Positions 15,304-20,740 of a DNA stretch of 20,740 nucleotides are shown here, one piece after another. This stretch comes from a virus. Both the position numbers and the translations under genes were made by a program. The stretch is taken from positions 1 to 20,740 of the IMG/VR virus record IMGVR_UViG_3300050027_000156, one strand, 5' to 3'. Position 1 is the first letter of the stretch, and every line of letters begins with the position of its first letter. The notes under the pieces were generated by a model. It ran no database searches. It was not told where the DNA came from and saw nothing but the letters and a program-made list of their open reading frames with translations.

Positions 15304-18300
15304 CAGATCCCCTCCGGCTACGTCCAGACCACAGCGACGGTCCCGGCGCTCGCCAACGGCTCCTTTGGCGCCGCATGGACCAATCTCTCTTCCTCCCCCC
15401 AGCTCGCCCTTCTTGGCTGCGTGTCGACCTTCCAGCAAACCGTCAACGGCGCACTTGACGGTAATGGCCATTTTTCGGTTCAACTTGCCGATACCGCACA
15501 GATTTGTCCTTCTCCCTCGACCTGGACCTTTACGTTGACCTACAACTGCGCAAAGCCGCCGAACACCGCGTTTATGGTGCAGATTCCGGTCACCGGCGGC
15601 GGTGGGACCGAAGATATTTCCACTCAGATCGCAGCGGCTCTCCCGGCTAACCCCTGTGGCGGAGGCGGCGGTGGAGGAACGCCGGGCGGCTTGATCGGCC
15701 AGGTGCAGTACAACAATTCGGGAGTATTTGGCGGCTATACGAATGCGCAGGTCGCGGCTTTGCTCGACGGCCAGGACATCGCGCCGAACAGCGTAACGAC
15801 AACAAGCACGGTGAATGTTGGAGAGCCGACAACGGGGCTGTATGTGGCCGCATGGGGCGATTCTCTTACGGAAGGCGGCGAGGGAATACCATCCTTTCGA
15901 GGATATTGGCCTGCGAGCCTCCAGGGTCTTCTTGGCATTCCGGTTTATAACGAAGGTGTTGGCGGTCAGACCTCGAAGCAAATCTGCGTTAGGCAGGGCG
16001 GTTGCCCAACTTATGCGACCGCTCCATTCACCATCCCAGCCTGTGCATCGCTGCCGTGTTCAACAGGTGTGACAGTACCCTTTACGGTGGGTGCGGAGCC
16101 GGTTACGTCAGGAGGCCCATCGGCGGGAACGAACGGATCGTTCTCTGGAGTACAAGGAAACGTTCAATACGTCCTTGAAGGTCAAACTGCGACGGGGATT
16201 GCTTTTGTTGCGGGTGGCGCGGTCAGCAGCCTTGCCGTGGTGGGCATTGGTTTTGGCTATCCCGTGACCAGCAGCGGAGTCGTTACGATCACCGACTCTG
16301 GAGGGCCGGGACTCGGAGCGACCGGACATTACGTGGCTGGCGCTGGCAGTTGGGTCACATCTCTGGTGCTCGATTCTCCTGGGTCGGGATATGTCAATCC
16401 CCAAGTAACTATCGCCCCGCCGCCCACTGTTGGCTCTGCCATCGCGTTTACGCCGACACAGATCACGTCATCGCTCGGAGTCAGTTCCGGCACTCAATTC
16501 ATTGTGAGCCAGCCGTACTATAGCGGGCTCCCGATTATGGAGCCCGGATTCAATGATGGCTGTGTTTCTTCGGTAGTGCTGCCAAACATCGCAGCGATGG
16601 TCGCCAACAAACCCTCCTGGCAACAATTCGGAGTCATGGCCTGCATCAATAAAGACAGCGTATCCGGCAGACCGGGCGGAGCGGGATACATCGCTATGAC
16701 GGCACTCAACGCTGCCGAAGCTTCGACCTACGGGGCAAACTACGTCACGAACTCTGTTGGCCGGGACACGAGACAGGTGCTGGTCGATTACGCTTGCTCC
16801 TCCACCGATCCGGTTGAAGTAACCGAATGCGCCAACGATGAGCCTGCCCTCAGTACGAGAGCGATTATCACCCCATCGACCGTTGGAAGCCTGAGCGGGG
16901 CGATCAACTCCACCGATACAACAATCGTTCAGCATAAGTCGGAAGTAGCGGATGATTGTTGCGGAGCAGGAATCTTGTGGGCGGAGCGGGGTACGGGGAA
17001 TTCCGAGGGAATGCTGGTTCTCACAAGCACGGACTATCCAGGGAATGCCGATCCGATCTACACAGTGCAGCGTGGATGGTTAGGACATCAGACATCGCAC
17101 TCCAACGGTGTGTCACTGGCAAGCATGGACGATACCCACTTCAACAATATCGGATACCCATTGCAGGCCCAGGTGATTCAATCCTGGTTCCAGAGAAACG
17201 TAAATTACACGTTGGGTTTTGGCGCACAGACCACGCTTCTAAATACGCTGATGCCTCTGAATCAGCAAGCTCCGACTCCGATTTATTCCGGGTCTACCGC
17301 GCAACCGAACTATATGTCGGCCAATTCGGTTTTCTCTCAACCCGGATGGAACTACTGGGCCAACACTGGATCGAGCACGTTCTACGCTTCCTCGGTTCAA
17401 GGAGACAACGGTGGAAACATCGATTTTGTTCAGTGTGCTTCCGCAGCCGCCGCGTGGAGTGCAACGCTACCGTCGAACTGCGGGTACTCGTTCATCTTTC
17501 CACTCAACGCGACGAACCTGACGAACGGGTACTTTTACCACTTCTACCAATCAAATCTTGCTTCGGGAATTGCCCTTACCTATCCATCTCTCGCCGGCAC
17601 TTTCGCGCGGGTAGAAGATATTCCTCTTAATCCATCTGCCGGAGTGAAGGACGGCGCGAAGACGATCCTGAGCTATTTTTCGCCAAACACTTATCTGTAT
17701 AATGACGCGGCGGGTGGAACTGTTTATGCCTATGATCAGACCAGTGGATATGCTCCTTTTGCCGCTCTGAATCTCACTCTCGTCGGAAGCGGTTGCGGTG
17801 CAGGAACTTACGCTAAGGCTGATGGGTCTGGCTGCGGCACCCCAAGCGGTAACATCCCCGGCGGCACTCTCGGCTCCGTTCCTTATCAGACGGGCGTGGG
17901 AGCAACTGGAGTCACGCTGGCGAATACCTCAGCCTCAACTCTTTGCTTCACGGAAACCGGCACAGGCTCAGCGGGCGCGGAACCGACTTGGGGATCATGT
18001 GCTGGCAGCGCCGCGACAGCCTTCTCCGCTCTGACAAGCTCGACCAATAACTCGGCCACGATGCAGGTAGGCTCCGGCGGAACGCTTGAGCCAACCGCGC
18101 TGACCCCCGGAGTCATCAGTGCGAACTATGAATACGGATGTTCGACAGCGGGAATTGCTACAACTTCGGCGCTCGGCGCGCTTGGCTGCGAAGCCGCGCC
18201 TACCGGAAGCCTTGTTGGTAATGGGCAGGCGAACACCTACTCAACAGGATTGCAAGATTTCTCGTCTGCGACCGTTAAACTCCCATCGAGCATCACTGTG

Positions 18301-20740
18301 GGCTCCAATAGCGTTACACTCCCTGCGTCGGCAGGGACGGTTGCCCTGACGAGTCAGATTCCATCCGTGGGCACCTGGGGCGCGTTGAACTATCCTACGT
18401 GGGCCTCGGGAAGCCCGTTCGTGAAGATGACGGCGGCGGGGACGTTTGCGCTGGACACGACTATTTATCAGACCGCGCTTACGAACCCGGTCACGGGGCC
18501 AGCTTCGCCCTCGGCAGGCTATCTGACCAAGTGGGGACCGTCCGGCGACGCGATCATTGACGGCCTGAAATTCGGCACCATGACCGACACGGACTGGTGT
18601 ACCTACACAACTGCAAACGGGTTCCAATGCACCAGCCCAGCACCGGGAGGATCAGGACTATCCGGCATGACTTCCGGGCAGGTTCCTCTCGCCGCTTCGG
18701 CCTCTACCGTAACCAGCAGCAAAGCCCTCGCCGGGAGCGGCTCTGGAATCACCACCGGGCCTACTTCCTCAACAGATCAGGACTGCGTGAAGTTCAGCGG
18801 CACAGGCGGTCAGATCGCAGATGCAGGTTCGGCGTGCGGATCAGGCAGCAGTGGACTCTCTGGAATGACGACAGGCGAGATTCCTGTTGCCGCAAGCGCA
18901 TCAACGGTTACAAGCAGCAAGGCGCTAGCGGGCAGCGGAACCGGAATTGTGACCGGTCCCACCAGCAGCACGTCTGGCGATGTTGTGACCTATACCGGGA
19001 CCAGCGGGCAGACGCAGGATTCGGGAACACTGCTGAGTTCGCTGGCAACCGCGCTTGGAAACTGCACCCCCGAAACCTCTGCCTTCTCCTTTGTAACCAA
19101 CTCGTGCTATCGCTTCACAGGATCGGGCGCGGTCAATGCGACCTCTCCCGCTTCATCGAACGCCGGATTCATCGCGGCGATCTACAACGCGGGCACGGCG
19201 GCTGTCACCATCGTCACGGGAGGGGCGACACCGACTTGCGAACCGTCTGACTGCATAATTCACATTGGCGGCAGCGCATCCATTACCACGCATGATGGAA
19301 CGGGCCTCGATGTGCAAATCTCGAACGCCAACGGGAGTGCGTTTGGGTCGTTGGCGAATGCGAGCACGATCAATAACGGGAACTGGTCAGGGACTCAGCT
19401 TGCGGCAGGGAACGGCGGGACGGGGGTTGTAAATACCGCGACGCTCACGCTTGGCAGCAGTAATCAGAATTGGGCGACCCTCGGCACTGGCATTGTCAAG
19501 AACACCATCACAACTGGAGCGCTCTCTGACGCTGGGTACAGCGACGTGGTTTCGCTGTGGGCGAGCGGATCATGCTCAGGCTATTTGAAAAGCGATGGGA
19601 CTTGCGCGACGCCGGGAGGGGGAACAGTCACCGTCGTGGGCGCTGGCAATTTGACTTCAGCCGCTCTGGTGACAGGCGGGGGAACCACGACACTGCAAAC
19701 CCCCTCTACGACCTCGACGCTGAGCAGCGGGGGAGCATTGCAACTTGCAGCGGGCGGATCGGTCGGAAGCGCGGATTCCGGCACGCCCACGCTGACCTTT
19801 GCGACGAATAAGGGTACGTTCAATCAGCCGCTGAATCTGGGAACCGCGAGCAATCAGCTTGTCACCGGAACATCGACCAATCTCACGACCTCGACTTATC
19901 CGGCGTCTTCCGGCGCAGTCACGCTAACTTTCCCAAATACCACTGAGTACATGGTGGGCGCGAACAGCGACACGACGACAACGCATGTTGCTCATGCCAC
20001 GGCAGTCGCAGGCGTGGCGAACTTCGCGGCTATTGCCTATACTGATTTGCCCACCGGGACCGGATCGAATCAAGTAGTCCTTGGCGGAACTATCGCGGGG
20101 GCTGGTCCGACCGGAGGCGCTACTTCAATCCCGGTCATCACCTACAACGCGGCTGGACAGCTTACGACGGTGACCACGGCTACCCCGACCGTGAGCGCGG
20201 TCAACGGCGTGAGTTTCGGCGCGGGCGCGGCAGCGGGAACCATCCCCGACACGACCAGCAGCAGCGCGGCCTCGTGGACCGCTACGCCGACACTGGGCGC
20301 TGCGGGCACGCTCGGCTCCCTCACGATGGGCAACGCGACCAGCGGACTGCTGACCATTGAGCCGATCACTGGGGCGCTGGGAACAATCACAGAGTATTTC
20401 CCCATCGCAAGCGGTGACACGCTGATCGCGGAATCGGCCTCGTCTTCCAACACGGCCTACGTGCTTCACGCGACTGCCGGAGCGGGAATAGGGACTTTTA
20501 GCGCGATTGCGGCTGCTGATCTTCCTGCCGCGCTTTCCAGTTCGACAAGCATCAATAAAGTCACAGTAACGGCTCCGACAACAAGCGCGACGCTCACCGT
20601 CGCGGACGGAACCACGCTCTCGAACACGTACACCATGAACGCGGCGAAGACTGCGGGCGTGGCAGGTGCAATTCCCTGGTACGACACGACCACGAGCGAG
20701 TCGGCATCCGCGCTTCTGACCCAGTACGGGGTGATGATCG
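15208..20740 (+). CDS. Giant tail fibre/spike with signal sequence and SGNH hydrolase domain (3' partial)
   Basis: The frame is open for 1844 codons to the window edge. The ATG overlaps the upstream stop (ATGA). Residues 1-32 look like a Sec signal: RRR at 8-10, a hydrophobic core 11-25, a lipobox-like LTAC (23-26), and an alternative A-P-A|Q site (30-33). Residues 33-148 form a beta domain. A Gly linker and QVQYNNSGVFGG (165-176) follow. Residues about 210-660 carry SGNH blocks: GDSL with Ser219, NEGVGGQT (248-255), GFND with Asn449, and Asp641-x-x-His644. A roughly 190-residue insertion splits blocks II and III. The rest is Ser/Thr/Gly-rich beta repeats. It probably binds and deacylates a surface glycan. 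Confidence 0.85.
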   Translation, partial: MNPPNHLRRRLLSILALAALLFLTACPLPAPAQIPSGYVQTTATVPALANGSFGAAWTNLSSSPQLALLGCVSTFQQTVNGALDGNGHFSVQLADTAQICPSPSTWTFTLTYNCAKPPNTAFMVQIPVTGGGGTEDISTQIAAALPANPCGGGGGGGTPGGLIGQVQYNNSGVFGGYTNAQVAALLDGQDIAPNSVTTTSTVNVGEPTTGLYVAAWGDSLTEGGEGIPSFRGYWPASLQGLLGIPVYNEGVGGQTSKQICVRQGGCPTYATAPFTIPACASLPCSTGVTVPFTVGAEPVTSGGPSAGTNGSFSGVQGNVQYVLEGQTATGIAFVAGGAVSSLAVVGIGFGYPVTSSGVVTITDSGGPGLGATGHYVAGAGSWVTSLVLDSPGSGYVNPQVTIAPPPTVGSAIAFTPTQITSSLGVSSGTQFIVSQPYYSGLPIMEPGFNDGCVSSVVLPNIAAMVANKPSWQQFGVMACINKDSVSGRPGGAGYIAMTALNAAEASTYGANYVTNSVGRDTRQVLVDYACSSTDPVEVTECANDEPALSTRAIITPSTVGSLSGAINSTDTTIVQHKSEVADDCCGAGILWAERGTGNSEGMLVLTSTDYPGNADPIYTVQRGWLGHQTSHSNGVSLASMDDTHFNNIGYPLQAQVIQSWFQRNVNYTLGFGAQTTLLNTLMPLNQQAPTPIYSGSTAQPNYMSANSVFSQPGWNYWANTGSSTFYASSVQGDNGGNIDFVQCASAAAAWSATLPSNCGYSFIFPLNATNLTNGYFYHFYQSNLASGIALTYPSLAGTFARVEDIPLNPSAGVKDGAKTILSYFSPNTYLYNDAAGGTVYAYDQTSGYAPFAALNLTLVGSGCGAGTYAKADGSGCGTPSGNIPGGTLGSVPYQTGVGATGVTLANTSASTLCFTETGTGSAGAEPTWGSCAGSAATAFSALTSSTNNSATMQVGSGGTLEPTALTPGVISANYEYGCSTAGIATTSALGALGCEAAPTGSLVGNGQANTYSTGLQDFSSATVKLPSSITVGSNSVTLPASAGTVALTSQIPSVGTWGALNYPTWASGSPFVKMTAAGTFALDTTIYQTALTNPVTGPASPSAGYLTKWGPSGDAIIDGLKFGTMTDTDWCTYTTANGFQCTSPAPGGSGLSGMTSGQVPLAASASTVTSSKALAGSGSGITTGPTSSTDQDCVKFSGTGGQIADAGSACGSGSSGLSGMTTGEIPVAASASTVTSSKALAGSGTGIVTGPTSSTSGDVVTYTGTSGQTQDSGTLLSSLATALGNCTPETSAFSFVTNSCYRFTGSGAVNATSPASSNAGFIAAIYNAGTAAVTIVTGGATPTCEPSDCIIHIGGSASITTHDGTGLDVQISNANGSAFGSLANASTINNGNWSGTQLAAGNGGTGVVNTATLTLGSSNQNWATLGTGIVKNTITTGALSDAGYSDVVSLWASGSCSGYLKSDGTCATPGGGTVTVVGAGNLTSAALVTGGGTTTLQTPSTTSTLSSGGALQLAAGGSVGSADSGTPTLTFATNKGTFNQPLNLGTASNQLVTGTSTNLTTSTYPASSGAVTLTFPNTTEYMVGANSDTTTTHVAHATAVAGVANFAAIAYTDLPTGTGSNQVVLGGTIAGAGPTGGATSIPVITYNAAGQLTTVTTATPTVSAVNGVSFGAGAAAGTIPDTTSSSAASWTATPTLGAAGTLGSLTMGNATSGLLTIEPITGALGTITEYFPIASGDTLIAESASSSNTAYVLHATAGAGIGTFSAIAAADLPAALSSSTSINKVTVTAPTTSATLTVADGTTLSNTYTMNAAKTAGVAGAIPWYDTTTSESASALLTQYGVMI
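18655..19050 (+). repeat. Tandem 66-residue repeat in the tail fibre
   Basis: Two adjacent copies with a 198-base period (starts 18655 and 18853) encode residues about 1150-1215 and 1216-1281. Copy one begins GLSGMTSGQVPLAASAST and copy two GLSGMTTGEIPVAASAST. Both continue VTSSKALAGSG, then a TGPTSST-like end. DNA identity is lower than protein identity, which implies an old duplication maintained by selection. They probably form repeating beta units in the fibre shaft. Confidence 0.75.
19984..20526 (+). repeat. Spaced 158-residue repeat module in the tail fibre
   Basis: Matching segments occur at 19987-20052 (VAHATAVAGVANFAAIAYTD) and 20461-20526 (VLHATAGAGIGTFSAIAAAD), both followed by LP. 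The offset is 474 bases, or 158 residues. The shared H-A-T-A-x-A-G-x-x-x-F-x-A-I-A-x-x-D-L-P pattern suggests a module repeated along the shaft. A further copy may lie beyond the window. Confidence 0.55.

Noticed and set aside
15067-15981. 304-codon antisense frame at the start of the fibre gene
   Set aside because: The plus strand here encodes a coherent signal sequence, a beta domain and a GDSL motif. The antisense product is Arg-rich shadow sequence.
18655-19050. Diversity-generating retroelement variable/template repeat pair in the fibre
   Set aside because: The repeat copies are adjacent and both coding, with no adenine-specific differences that I can see, and there is no reverse transcriptase in the window.
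16956-19250. Several plus-strand frames (for example 16956-17630 and 18597-19250) inside the fibre region
   Set aside because: They are out of frame with the 1844-codon fibre, which is uninterrupted and has recognisable motifs on both sides.

Overview
The window is a contiguous plus-strand virion-structure module of a tailed phage, or a prophage or viral contig. Its gene order and the product signatures fit a short-tailed (podovirus-like) virion: portal, scaffold, major capsid protein, decoration protein, head-tail adaptor, beta-propeller tail nozzle, a run of internal/ejection-type proteins, then a very large tail fibre. The host is probably a Gram-negative bacterium. The fibre's N-terminal and C-terminal sequence style recalls phage tail proteins I associate with soil bacteria such as Acidobacteriota, but that host assignment is a guess. 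No replication, lysis, integration, tRNA or CRISPR features are visible, so the lifestyle cannot be judged.

Layout. Bases 1-82 carry only the tail of an upstream frame. The portal gene (83-1855) overlaps by ATGA a 90-residue helix-turn-helix protein (1852-2124), whose 3' end sits in a nested inverted repeat. Bases 2268-2899 look like a gap but hold four tiny, strongly basic ORFs (14, 43, 19 and 25 codons). Each has a good Shine-Dalgarno sequence and three hairpins lie between them. Next come a 61-residue protein, a Pro/Gly-rich 170-residue protein, the scaffold, the major capsid protein and a Ser/Thr-rich decoration-like protein. RNA hairpins lie in the gaps on both sides of the capsid gene, and an intrinsic terminator follows at 6298-6338. 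Downstream are a 43-residue Gln-rich protein, the adaptor, the nozzle, a 147-residue protein of uncertain type and four ejection-type proteins. Many junctions are overlapped or nearly abutting, so translation is probably coupled.

The last gene starts at 15208 and stays open to the window edge (at least 1844 codons). It is a multidomain tail fibre or spike. It carries an apparent Sec/lipoprotein signal sequence, a complete set of SGNH (GDSL) hydrolase motifs with a large insertion, clustered cysteines, and long Ser/Thr/Gly-rich beta repeats.

The most unusual signals are this signal-peptide-bearing, esterase-like fibre, and the hairpin-spaced cluster of tiny protamine-like peptides between portal and capsid genes.
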